From the NCBI GenBank assembly GCA_012514125.1, contig JAAZAW010000097.1, positions 1-16,070 on the forward strand: a stretch of DNA of 16,070 nucleotides, in the 5' to 3' direction. Source of the stretch: Phycisphaerae bacterium (GTDB lineage: Bacteria; Planctomycetota; Phycisphaerae; JAAYCJ01). Of this stretch, positions 6,725 through 13,572 are shown one piece after another; positions within the stretch are counted from its first letter, which is position 1; the number at the start of each line of letters is the position of its first letter. A program made the translations under genes and the position numbers. The notes beneath the pieces were generated by a model. It saw nothing but the letters and a program-made list of their open reading frames with translations, had not been told where the DNA came from and did not search any database.

Positions 6725-7714
6725 ATGAGTGGAGAAATACCGATACGACATTATTGGAACGTGTTTTGTCCGGCGATTATAGCGATCATCGGTTTGTTTT
6801 CGAGTGGAGCGTTATCGCAGACGACGCAGAGCCTCCAATCGGCCGATTCGATACCGGATGGACTCGAGGCTCGGGCGGAGCAGGAAGCGGTGGAAGAACC
6901 TGCTGAGCCGCCGAGCCGGCCTTTTAGTCTGGAGGTGACATACTCGCTTTTCAGCGATTATGTTTTTCGCGGGATAAACTTTTCGGAATATGAAGGCGAA
7001 GGACGCGAACGGCTTAATCATCAGTTGGCGACGTCGCTGGGGATTCCGCTGGGACCGGACGGTAAGTATGGGACGTTCGGGTTCGATATGTTTTTTGAGT
7101 GGTATGAAGCACAGAAGCGGCTCAACCCTGAAACCGGCGGCCAGAATCTTCAGGAAGTGGATTACACCCTCAAGTGGAGTTATGCAATCGAGCCGATCGC
7201 GACGACCTTGACGTTGGGATGGACCGATTATATCTTTCCGAACGCCAATGCCATTCGGACGAATGAAGTTTTCGTGAAATTCGAGCATAACGACGCTTGG
7301 GTGTGGCGGGGGCTGGGATATAAGGGCGAAGAAGGGATTTTGAATCCGAGTTTGTTCCTGGCTCGGGATTTGCGTGTGAGCGAGGGATACTGGATTGAGT
7401 TTGGAATGAATCATCCATTCAAGCTCAGCCAGAATCTGACACTGACGCCCGGAATAACCTTTGCGCTCGACGGCGGGTATCTCGATCCGCTGTTGCATGA
7501 CGGAGAAGGACAAAAGAGCCTGGAATATGCTTACACCCAGTATGGTATGGATGTGACGTATGATTTGACCGAGGTGCTGCATCTGTCGCCGTATGCGGGG
7601 TCGGTTTTTATAAGCGGACAACTTTATTATAACCAGGCGAGCCGTGTTGAAAAACGTCAGGGGATCATCAAGGATGAGTTCTATGGCGGAATGGCTGTGG
7701 GCTGGAGCTGGTGA
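6725..7714 (+). CDS. TorF-like outer-membrane beta-barrel (putative porin)
   Basis: A 329-residue exported protein. Residues 1-31 form a long signal peptide with hydrophobic core CPAIIAIIGLFSSGAL and likely cleavage after S31. An acidic, Pro-rich linker follows (about 45-66). From residue 67 on there are alternating-residue beta strands beginning with LEVTYSLFSDYVFRGINFSE; the SDYVFRGI element (77-84) is the hallmark of the TorF (TIGR02001) family of putative porins. The protein ends in VGWSW, an aromatic C-terminus as expected for a barrel folded by the BAM machinery. It should therefore lie in the outer membrane; the solute is not predictable. The start at 6725 has GGGAGAA at 6714-6720. It follows the small lipoprotein gene by 36 bases and is followed 136 bases later by a strong terminator. 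Confidence 0.82.
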   Translation: MSGEIPIRHYWNVFCPAIIAIIGLFSSGALSQTTQSLQSADSIPDGLEARAEQEAVEEPAEPPSRPFSLEVTYSLFSDYVFRGINFSEYEGEGRERLNHQLATSLGIPLGPDGKYGTFGFDMFFEWYEAQKRLNPETGGQNLQEVDYTLKWSYAIEPIATTLTLGWTDYIFPNANAIRTNEVFVKFEHNDAWVWRGLGYKGEEGILNPSLFLARDLRVSEGYWIEFGMNHPFKLSQNLTLTPGITFALDGGYLDPLLHDGEGQKSLEYAYTQYGMDVTYDLTEVLHLSPYAGSVFISGQLYYNQASRVEKRQGIIKDEFYGGMAVGWSW

Positions 7715-7850
7715 GTTTATTTCGATAGTGGCAAACGGTTTTTTTCGCGTCGAAACATTTGTATCAGAAAGTTTAGCTGGTTTTGTGATAAAGACCGTCG
7801 CCAGATAAATATGATTAATCGTTCGAGGTCAAAAACGGTCGAAAAAGGCG

Positions 7851-7890
7851 AAAAATCGATCGATAATTGCCGATTGTCGATCGATTTTTT
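7851..7890 (+). terminator. Strong intrinsic terminator after the porin gene
   Basis: AAAAATCGATCGA (7851-7863) pairs perfectly with TCGATCGATTTTT (7877-7889) over 13 bases, and the 13-base loop can pair further (AAT with ATT), leaving a small TGCCG apex. The stem runs into T at 7885-7890. Because the 5' arm begins with five A residues, the structure could also act on the opposite strand. It stands 136 bases beyond the porin stop, so the porin mRNA would have a long 3' untranslated region. Confidence 0.85.
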
Positions 7891-7950
7891 CAAATTGTCG
7901 CCCCGTTTAGAACGATGAAAAAATGGGAAATGCGCCGGGTGAAATACTTC

Positions 7951-7978
7951 TTGACGGGTGATGAGCATATGGGATAAT
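7951..7978 (+). promoter_or_regulatory. Sigma-70-type promoter of the small membrane-protein operon
   Basis: TTGACG (7951-7956, five of six) and GATAAT (7973-7978, five of six) are spaced by 16 bases. This is the best-formed promoter in the window. It lies about 240 bases upstream of the first coding start (8220) and downstream of the porin terminator, so it defines a new transcription unit. Confidence 0.65.
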
Positions 7979-7987
7979 TAAATTATC
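7973..7987. promoter_or_regulatory. Operator-like inverted repeat overlapping the -10 box
   Basis: GATAATT-A-AATTATC is a perfect seven-base inverted repeat around a single central A. Its left arm is the -10 hexamer of the promoter at 7951-7978 and its right arm covers the expected transcription start. That position is where a repressor dimer would block RNA polymerase. The protein that binds it is not encoded nearby, as far as I can see. Confidence 0.5.
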
Positions 7988-8061
7988 ATCAGGGGGGAAA
8001 TCACTGCGAATCAAAATGACGATGGAAGTTGTCGGGGTGGTCGTCTGTTGTCAGTTGAAAA

Positions 8062-8082
8062 TTAGAAGTTAGAAGTTGGAAG
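8062..8082 (+). repeat. Short tandem repeat, three 7-base units
   Basis: TTAGAAG, TTAGAAG and TTGGAAG follow each other directly, with a further partial AAG. It lies in the presumed leader of the small membrane-protein operon. A purine-rich tract of this kind may be a slippage-prone repeat; no role is evident. Confidence 0.6.
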
Positions 8083-8219
8083 AAGTCGGGGAGTCGGGAG
8101 AAGCGGGATTTGATGCCGGCGGCTCAACGATTGAAACGGTGATAAAACCAAGGGTGGTGACAGAGATTTAACGTTTTCGATACTGCCTGCGTATGAACGT
8201 GACAGGGGAGGGAATCAGG

Positions 8220-8435
8220 GTGAAAACGATGATCATTGCGGGAATTCTGATTATGGTTTTTGGGGCGATTGTTTTATTCAGGGGCATAAGCTATCCCTCG
8301 GAACGCAGTTTTGTGAAAGTGGGCGGTTTTGAAGCGTCCGTACAGGAACATCGTGTGATTCCCGCCTGGGTGGGAGGTGTCGCGATCGTCGGCGGCCTGG
8401 CCTTGATTATCGCGGGAAAACGTCATGGACATTAA
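8220..8435 (+). CDS. DUF3185-like small membrane protein
   Basis: A 71-residue protein with two membrane helices, about residues 3-20 (TMIIAGILIMVFGAIVLF) and 49-66 (WVGGVAIVGGLALIIAGK), and between them a polar segment (SYPSERSFVKVGGFEASVQEHRVIPA). This layout, with a Gly-rich second helix ending in a basic tail (KRHGH), matches small bacterial proteins of the DUF3185 type as I recall them. The start is taken as the GTG at 8220 because AGGGGAGG (8204-8211) lies eight bases upstream; the in-frame ATG at 8193 has no ribosome binding site. It forms an operon with the next small gene 27 bases downstream. The biochemical role is unknown; relatives often accompany general-stress genes. Confidence 0.7.
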   Translation: MKTMIIAGILIMVFGAIVLFRGISYPSERSFVKVGGFEASVQEHRVIPAWVGGVAIVGGLALIIAGKRHGH

Positions 8436-8462
8436 ACCCGTTACAACGGAAAGGATCAGACT

Positions 8463-8612
8463 ATGTTAGAAACCATTATTGTTATTTTGCTGATTTTATG
8501 GATTCTGGGGATGGTCACCTCGTACACCTTGGGCGGTGTGATCCACATTCTGCTGGTGTTGGCTATTATCGTGGTGGTGATTCGAGTTATTCGCGGACGT
8601 CGGCCTTTATAA
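8463..8612 (+). CDS. Lmo0937-family small membrane protein
   Basis: A 49-residue protein, MLETIIVILLILWILGMVTSYTLGG in its first half and VIHILLVLAIIVVVIRVIRGRRPL in its second, i.e. two helices around a TLGG turn and an Arg-rich C-terminus. This is the characteristic Lmo0937 family pattern (LxLLGxxTxYTLGGxIHILLVIAxIxxxxRxIxGRRPL). GGAAAGGA at 8448-8455 is a strong Shine-Dalgarno seven bases before the ATG. The family is widespread, tiny and uncharacterised, often stress-linked by neighbourhood. Its stop is only eight bases from the stop of the convergent antiporter gene and no terminator is visible between them. Confidence 0.85.
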   Translation: MLETIIVILLILWILGMVTSYTLGGVIHILLVLAIIVVVIRVIRGRRPL

Positions 8613-8620
8613 GAGGTGAA

Positions 8621-10618
8621 TCAATCGGCATGGCCGTCGGATGGTTCGATGAGTTCGAGCATGGCGATGAGTTTTTCAGGTCGTCCGAGCAGGATGAGTT
8701 GATCATTATCATGGAATTGGGTGTTGGCGTCGGGGTTGGCGATGACTTCACCGTTTCGCCGGATGGCCAGCAACGTGACGCTGTATTTACGGCGCAGGTC
8801 GATCTGGTTGAGGGTTTTTCCTGTGATCGGAGCGCCGGGGGCGACTCTGAGTGAAGAAATTTCGACGTTTGGGAGCGTGAGTTTGATCTCTGAAATGGTT
8901 GAACCTGTGCGTGAGAGGCTGCGGAACATTTCATAATTGTCGGAGCGGACTTCAGTGACGAATTTTTCAATTTCATCATGTGGGATCAGATATTTTCGTA
9001 AGACGCGAGTAAAGATTTCGACGGAGGTTTCAAAATCTTCGGGAACGACTTCGTCGGCGCCGAGTTTGTAGAGAGGTTGCATTTCCTGGAGGAAACGGGT
9101 TCTGGCGATGATGTAAAGGCCGGGGTTGATCCGATTGGCGACGGTGGTGATGGAGCGGGTGGCAATGGGGTCGGAAATTGCGACGACCATGACACGGGCG
9201 GTTTTGATTCCGATGTGTTCGAGGACCGCTCGCTGGGTGGCATCGCCGTAATAGATCGGCTCGCCTTTTTTACTTTCCACGCGAACGGTGACAGGGTTCA
9301 TTTCGAGGATGACGTAAGGGATACCGGCGGAACGAGCTGCGCGCGAAAGATTTCTGCCGTTGACACCGTAGCCAACGATGATGATGTGGTCCATGAGATT
9401 ATTTTGCAGGTCCTGCGGAGCGGCCGGTGCAGAGGGACGATGCGTGAATGGGAGTGGAATGGCGGCGAAGAGGGTTGCGATTTTTGGGGCGCCGTTAATG
9501 ATAAAGGGTGTCGCAGTCATGGTCAGGACACTGACGGCGAGGAAGATTTGGTAAATATTTCCATGCAAAAGTCCGCTTTCCTGGCCCGCCTGTGAAAGGA
9601 CGAAGGAGAATTCTCCGACCGAGGCCAGTGCAAAACCGGTGAGCAGGATGGTTCTTCGGGGATAGCCCAGAAGATAGGTTGCGAAGCCTCCGATAATCGT
9701 TTTACTGAGGAGGACGGCGAGGGTAATGCCGAGAATGAGTATGGGATTATGAAGGATAAATCCGAAATTCAGGAGCATGCCGACCGAGACGAAAAAGAAA
9801 CTGGTGAAGACGTCGCGAAAGGGCATGATGTCGCCCAGCGCCTGCTGGGTGTAAGGAGATTCGGAGACAATCAAACCCGCGAGAAACGCGCCCAGAGCGA
9901 GCGACAGGCCGATACTGGAAGTGAGCCAGGCGATGCCGAAGCAGATGACGATGAGGCTGAGCATAAAAAGTTCGCGGCTGCGGGTTCGGGCGATTTGATA
10001 GAGCAATTGCGGAACGACATATTTGGCGGCAAAGATCGAGAGCAGGACGACGGCGATGCCTTTGGCGAAGATCATCAGGGTTGATCCGCCCATTTGATTT
10101 TGTGATCCGATGAGCAGGGGAATGGCGAGCATCATGGGGACCGAACCGATATCCTGAAAGAGACTGACGGCGAGGCTGGTTCGGCAATGCGGGCTGTGGA
10201 GTTCGGCGCGTTCCTGAAAGACCTTAAGCAGAATGGTGGTGCTACTGTGGGTAAGGAGGAAACCGAGGAAGATCGATTCGCCAGTGCCGATACCGGCGAA
10301 TTTTGCCGCTGTGAACCCCAGGAGAAAGGTCAGGACGACTTGGGTCGATCCACCGAGCAGGGCGGCTCGTCCCATTTGCAGGACGTTTTCGAAGGACAGG
10401 CCCATGCCGATGGTAAACAGTAGCGAGACGACGCCGATTTCGGCGAGGCGTTCGACTTCGTCAACCTGGCTGATGAGTCCAAGTCCGTGAGGTCCTGCGA
10501 CCGCGCCGGTCAAAAGCAGACCGACGATGACGGGAATGCGAATAAGAAGACAGATGAAGATGACGACGATTCCCAGGCCGAAGATGGTCAGAATATCATT
10601 AAACAGGGGCATGTCCAT
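8621..10618 (-). CDS. CPA2-family cation/proton antiporter with TrkA-N and TrkA-C domains (KefB/YbaL-like)
   Basis: A 665-residue monovalent cation:proton antiporter-2. Residues ~5-390 hold about 12 hydrophobic helices with family motifs: GPHGLGLI (42-49), LAEIGVVSLLFTIGMGLS (58-75), THSSTTILLKVF (123-134), LFQDIGSVPM with the conserved QD at 155-156, and FFFVSVGMLLNF (274-285). A TrkA-N (RCK) domain follows, with dinucleotide-binding VGYGVNGRNL (415-424) and acidic E439 after the second strand, which fits NAD(H). A TrkA-C domain occupies about 575-655. The product would exchange K+ or Na+ for H+ across the inner membrane under nucleotide control. The Kef glutathione-gated subtype cannot be concluded. 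The ATG at 10618 lies inside the photolyase gene (20-base overlap), so the two genes are co-transcribed and probably translationally coupled; an ATG at 10612 is an alternative start. Confidence 0.9.
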   Translation of the reverse strand: MDMPLFNDILTIFGLGIVVIFICLLIRIPVIVGLLLTGAVAGPHGLGLISQVDEVERLAEIGVVSLLFTIGMGLSFENVLQMGRAALLGGSTQVVLTFLLGFTAAKFAGIGTGESIFLGFLLTHSSTTILLKVFQERAELHSPHCRTSLAVSLFQDIGSVPMMLAIPLLIGSQNQMGGSTLMIFAKGIAVVLLSIFAAKYVVPQLLYQIARTRSRELFMLSLIVICFGIAWLTSSIGLSLALGAFLAGLIVSESPYTQQALGDIMPFRDVFTSFFFVSVGMLLNFGFILHNPILILGITLAVLLSKTIIGGFATYLLGYPRRTILLTGFALASVGEFSFVLSQAGQESGLLHGNIYQIFLAVSVLTMTATPFIINGAPKIATLFAAIPLPFTHRPSAPAAPQDLQNNLMDHIIIVGYGVNGRNLSRAARSAGIPYVILEMNPVTVRVESKKGEPIYYGDATQRAVLEHIGIKTARVMVVAISDPIATRSITTVANRINPGLYIIARTRFLQEMQPLYKLGADEVVPEDFETSVEIFTRVLRKYLIPHDEIEKFVTEVRSDNYEMFRSLSRTGSTISEIKLTLPNVEISSLRVAPGAPITGKTLNQIDLRRKYSVTLLAIRRNGEVIANPDANTQFHDNDQLILLGRPEKLIAMLELIEPSDGHAD

Positions 10619-11951
10619 AACGTTGTATATAAACCTTTATATCAAATTTTGATTTTGCGCCATTATAACTCATGTATCGAATTTTACCGAAGATCGGACG
10701 GGGTCTCCATGCGCGATCGTGCAGGCCGCCGATGCTCCATGCAATGCCAACATACCCGTTCGGGTCACGGCCGTCAACTTCATATTTGTCGTTGAGCGCG
10801 ATGGCGATTTTTAAGGCTTCTTCGGGCGATTCGGACCATTCCAGGATTTTTTTCGCCCAGTACATCCGCATATAACCGTGAATTTTACCTCGTCGAATCG
10901 CTTCGATTTGCGATGCGTTCCAGAGAGGATCATCCGTGTTTGCGGATTCCAATTCTTCCAGGATGTAATGCGGATCGCGTTTGTTGGAACGATGCCGCTC
11001 GAGCGAATCACGTGCCCATGCGGGAAAACCCCGAATATTATCGTAGTTTTCATTATAGAAACAAAAATTGTCTGATAGCTCGCGGCGGACGATGAGTTCT
11101 TCGAGGAACGGTTCTTTGGCGTGAAGGTCAATGGGTGATTTCTGGACTTCCAAAGCCACACGTTGCGGGGCAAGTTGACCGAAGTGCAGGTAGGGAGAGA
11201 GATTCGACTGGCCGTCAAGGGTCGGATCGTTTCGGGCGGTGTCGTAACGGCGTAATTTGTTTTCGATAAAATCGTCAAGGACGTTTTGGCCTGCACGCGA
11301 GCCTGGGCTAAGCCATTGGATCGGCGGGACACTGCGATCGATGGGGAGTGTGTTTAGGACATGATCCCAATTGATCGGGGGAATGACTATCGGCCAATCG
11401 GCGGGATTTTTTTTCAATGGTGTAAATTCATCGAGGAATTCAGGAAGGGCGCGATGAATTTTGGGTCGAAAAGTATATGCGCCGTATTCCTGTTTTGGAG
11501 AAGCGAGCCAACAGGGGACGATATTATGCGCATCGACTTCATAAAATGGAAGATTGATTTGTTCGACGATGCTCTGCTTCCATCGGCGTTTGATTCGTAA
11601 CGGGTCGAAATCGGTTACGAGGGCGGCAATGTGGTATTTTCGCAGGAATTGGGGAAGTTTTTTCACCGGATCGCCGATGAGCAGAAAAAAGGGAATATTT
11701 TTAGCGGCGAGGACGGTTACGGTTTCGCGCAGACCTTGAATCATAAAATCGTAATGGCGGAGATTGACATTGAGAAAATCGGACGTCAGACAAAACACGA
11801 CCGCCAGGGGAGCCTTTTTTGGGTTTGCCAATTCCCATGCGTAGCACAGCGCCCAATTATCCTGTGCCCGCTGGTCCCGGCTCATCCAGTAGATGACCGG
11901 ACCGGCGTTTATTTGACCTTGCTTCAATATGTGGACACGTTTGAGGTTCAT
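10599..11951 (-). CDS. phr: Class II CPD photolyase
   Basis: A 450-residue deoxyribodipyrimidine photolyase of class II, which uses FAD and blue/near-UV light to split cyclobutane pyrimidine dimers. N-terminal antenna-type Rossmann domain begins VIYWMSRDQRAQDNWAL (19-35). The catalytic FAD domain shows class II landmarks: SNLSPYLHFGQL (249-260), FLEELIVRRELSDNFC (282-297), DPLWNASQ (341-348), GKIHGYMRMYWAKKILEW (355-372), NDKYEVDGRDPNGY (387-400), and GGLHDRAWRPRPIFGKIRYM (408-427). Length and motif order are normal and nothing appears broken. The ATG at 11951 overlaps the tspO stop (ATGA on the minus strand) and its own 3' end overlaps the antiporter start, so it sits in the middle of a compact operon. 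The association with TspO is known in other bacteria as part of light or oxygen response clusters. Confidence 0.95.
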   Translation of the reverse strand: MNLKRVHILKQGQINAGPVIYWMSRDQRAQDNWALCYAWELANPKKAPLAVVFCLTSDFLNVNLRHYDFMIQGLRETVTVLAAKNIPFFLLIGDPVKKLPQFLRKYHIAALVTDFDPLRIKRRWKQSIVEQINLPFYEVDAHNIVPCWLASPKQEYGAYTFRPKIHRALPEFLDEFTPLKKNPADWPIVIPPINWDHVLNTLPIDRSVPPIQWLSPGSRAGQNVLDDFIENKLRRYDTARNDPTLDGQSNLSPYLHFGQLAPQRVALEVQKSPIDLHAKEPFLEELIVRRELSDNFCFYNENYDNIRGFPAWARDSLERHRSNKRDPHYILEELESANTDDPLWNASQIEAIRRGKIHGYMRMYWAKKILEWSESPEEALKIAIALNDKYEVDGRDPNGYVGIAWSIGGLHDRAWRPRPIFGKIRYMSYNGAKSKFDIKVYIQRYGHAPV

Positions 11952-12433
11952 GGCCGGTTCAATCTCCAGATTTCGAAGTTCAGCACCAGGGCGAACGTGA
12001 CCCAGAGGATGTAGGGAATCAGCATCAGGGCTGCGGGTTTGGAAATGTCTTTAAAGGCGATGATTGTCAGGAGAATCGCAACCCAGAGGATGACGATATC
12101 GACAAGTCCGCCGAGGGGCCAGTTCAGTCCAAAAAATAGAAGCGACCAGAGTGTATTGAGAATCAACTGGACCAGAAAAATCATCAGCGCCAATTGAACT
12201 TTCCTGGAAGACAACCCTTTTCGCCAGACGAGAAACGCGGCGATTCCCATCAGAGTATACAGCGTTATCCAGACAGGGGCAAAGACCCAGCCGGGCGGTT
12301 GGAATGAGGGTTTTTGCAGGGCGGCATACCAGGTGCTTTGAAGCTCGGAGCGTGTGAAGATCGAACCAATCAGCCCGGCTGATTGTGAGACCGCAATACT
12401 GATAATTAATCGGAATACATCTTTTCCCGCCAT
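11948..12433 (-). CDS. tspO: TspO/MBR family protein
   Basis: A 161-residue, five-helix membrane protein of the TspO (peripheral benzodiazepine receptor-like) family, which binds porphyrins and is linked to oxygen, light or tetrapyrrole responses. Conserved elements: WYAALQKPSFQPPGWVFAPVWITLY (35-59), the N93-x3-W97 motif in helix 3, PYILWVTFALVLNFEI (140-155). The start is taken at the ATG 12433 because AGGAGG (12442-12447) lies eight bases upstream; an in-frame GTG at 12469 would place that Shine-Dalgarno inside the gene. It follows the sirtuin by 40 bases and its stop overlaps the photolyase start by four bases, so the genes form one operon. The family's biochemical activity (porphyrin transport or degradation) is debated. 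Confidence 0.93.
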   Translation of the reverse strand: MAGKDVFRLIISIAVSQSAGLIGSIFTRSELQSTWYAALQKPSFQPPGWVFAPVWITLYTLMGIAAFLVWRKGLSSRKVQLALMIFLVQLILNTLWSLLFFGLNWPLGGLVDIVILWVAILLTIIAFKDISKPAALMLIPYILWVTFALVLNFEIWRLNRP

Positions 12434-12473
12434 GACAAGATCCTCCTGTTTATGTTTCTTCAAGTCCACGGTT

Positions 12474-13265
12474 TTATGGAACAGACTGTTTCAAATATTC
12501 CGACCAGATCGTTTCCAGGACGCCGGCTGCGGGGTTGTTAAACTTGACGGTCACATAGGCTGAAACCTCGGTCCATTCCGGATTGATCTCGACCGTCCGG
12601 TTGCCGTTTTTGGAGGCTTCGATGATCGGTGCGGCGATGTATGGAAATATGCTTGATGTGCCGATTGTAAAGATCAGGTCAAACCCCGTTCGGAGTTCAC
12701 GGTGCAGGATGTATGCTTTATCCGCCGGCAGCATTTCCCCGAAGAGCACGACGTTTGGACGAATGATTTTGTTGCATTGGGGACATTTAGGCGGTAATTC
12801 CTGGATATGCGAAAGGTCGTTCACCTGCGCGCGATAATCGCAATGGGGGCAAAAGAAGGTGTGAATGTCGCCGTGAATATCGATGACCCGCGTCGAACCG
12901 GCTGCCCGGTGGAAACCGTCGATGTTTTGTGTGAGAATCCAGACCTGCTCGAAGTATTGCTCTATTTGAGCGATGATCTGATGTATTCGATTAAAGGTTG
13001 CGTTCCGGCAGGCCTGGACGATCTGAGCGAGGTACTTCCATGTCAGGACCGGATTCCGTTGGAACATTTCGCCTGAAAGGGCCTGTTCAATGGAGATGCC
13101 GTCTTCAGTGCTCTTGTTGGAATAAAGGCCACTGATGCCGCGATAGGTCGGCAGTCCTGAATCGGCGGAAACTCCTGCGCCGGTAATAAAAAGGATACGC
13201 CGACTCTCGGCTAGAAACGATAAAACTTTTTTAACATTCGTTGGATCGATGGGTGTCTGGATCAT
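12474..13265 (-). CDS. Sir2-family NAD-dependent protein deacylase (sirtuin)
   Basis: A 263-residue sirtuin that removes acyl groups from lysines using NAD+. Numbering from the ATG at 13265: the NAD-binding GAGVSADSGLPTYRG at 29-43, TQNIDGFH at 112-119, the catalytic histidine H131 in IDIHGDI, a zinc ribbon with C139/C142 and C161/C164, NVVLFGEMLP at 171-180, and GTSSIFPYIAAP at 202-213. The Tyr-x-x-Arg pair that marks SIRT5/CobB-type desuccinylases appears not to be kept (the matching region reads WKYLAQIV), so plain deacetylation is more likely, though this is only inferred. The ATG at 13265 was chosen over an in-frame TTG at 13283 because GAGGA (13271-13275) lies five bases before it. It is the first gene of the tspO/photolyase/antiporter operon. 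Confidence 0.93.
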   Translation of the reverse strand: MIQTPIDPTNVKKVLSFLAESRRILFITGAGVSADSGLPTYRGISGLYSNKSTEDGISIEQALSGEMFQRNPVLTWKYLAQIVQACRNATFNRIHQIIAQIEQYFEQVWILTQNIDGFHRAAGSTRVIDIHGDIHTFFCPHCDYRAQVNDLSHIQELPPKCPQCNKIIRPNVVLFGEMLPADKAYILHRELRTGFDLIFTIGTSSIFPYIAAPIIEASKNGNRTVEINPEWTEVSAYVTVKFNNPAAGVLETIWSEYLKQSVP

Positions 13266-13572
13266 ATCTTTCCTCGTATTCAATTGCCCTGTGTTCTATT
13301 TTAACGACTCAAATACCAACGTGCATGGAAAATTACCGGGCGATATGTGCAGATGACCGCCGGAGACGTTTGATCGGCGTGCCGTAATCGCGTGAGTCGT
13401 CGAATTTGAAATGGTTCGAAAGGTTTACGTCTGACGAGTCCGGCGGACAGGCGGCGGACTTTACACAAACATAAGAAACCGTCTTGATGCCAAGCGGATA
13501 TGATGGGTGGTATGCGAAACAGGAGCTTAACGCCCCTGTTTCGTCGATTATTTTACTCGGGACAAAGTCCGT
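13266..13572. other. Intergenic region between the sirtuin operon and the GH57 gene
   Basis: About 307 bases with no gene seen. It should hold the promoter of the sirtuin operon (minus strand); a TAAAAT box on the minus strand (13306-13301) is a possible -10, but no well-spaced -35 is evident. The region also holds the long imperfect hairpin at 13357-13446 and the hairpin at 13516-13542. Confidence 0.45.
13516..13542 (-). terminator. Hairpin downstream of the GH57 gene, probable terminator
   Basis: GAAACAGG (13516-13523) pairs with CCTGTTTC (13535-13542); one A/C mismatch is followed by GC with GC around a TTAAC loop, giving a stem of ten pairs. It begins 31 bases after the GH57 stop on the minus strand. 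No long T-run follows it on that strand, so it is either a weak terminator or an mRNA 3'-end stabiliser. Confidence 0.45.

Larger units (their letters stand above)
7891..8219. other. Intergenic region upstream of the small membrane-protein pair
   Basis: No protein gene seen. The region holds the promoter at 7951-7978, the inverted repeat on its -10 box and a short tandem repeat at 8062-8082. If transcription begins near 7985, the leader before the GTG at 8220 is about 235 bases, long enough for regulation in the RNA, but I recognise no known riboswitch. An 83-codon minus-strand frame (7717-7968) runs straight through the terminator hairpin and is not called. Confidence 0.5.

Noticed and set aside
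6812..7621. Long minus-strand open frame (269 codons) antisense to the porin gene
   Set aside because: It mirrors the coding strand of a well-supported beta-barrel gene, has no ribosome binding site or signal, and its translation is basic and proline/arginine-rich, as expected for a shadow frame.
7717..7968. 83-codon minus-strand frame after the porin gene
   Set aside because: It runs through the perfect terminator hairpin at 7851-7890 and has no domain-like character.
8062..8082. Possible CRISPR-like repeats
   Set aside because: Units are 7 bases, directly adjacent, without spacers; no cas genes nearby.
8193..8219. ATG at 8193 as start of the DUF3185-like gene
   Set aside because: No ribosome binding site before it, while AGGGGAGG stands eight bases before the in-frame GTG at 8220.
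12434..12469. Longer tspO reading frame starting with GTG at 12469
   Set aside because: The strong AGGAGG lies inside that extension and is ideally spaced for the ATG at 12433; the extra 12 residues are charged and not part of the family fold.
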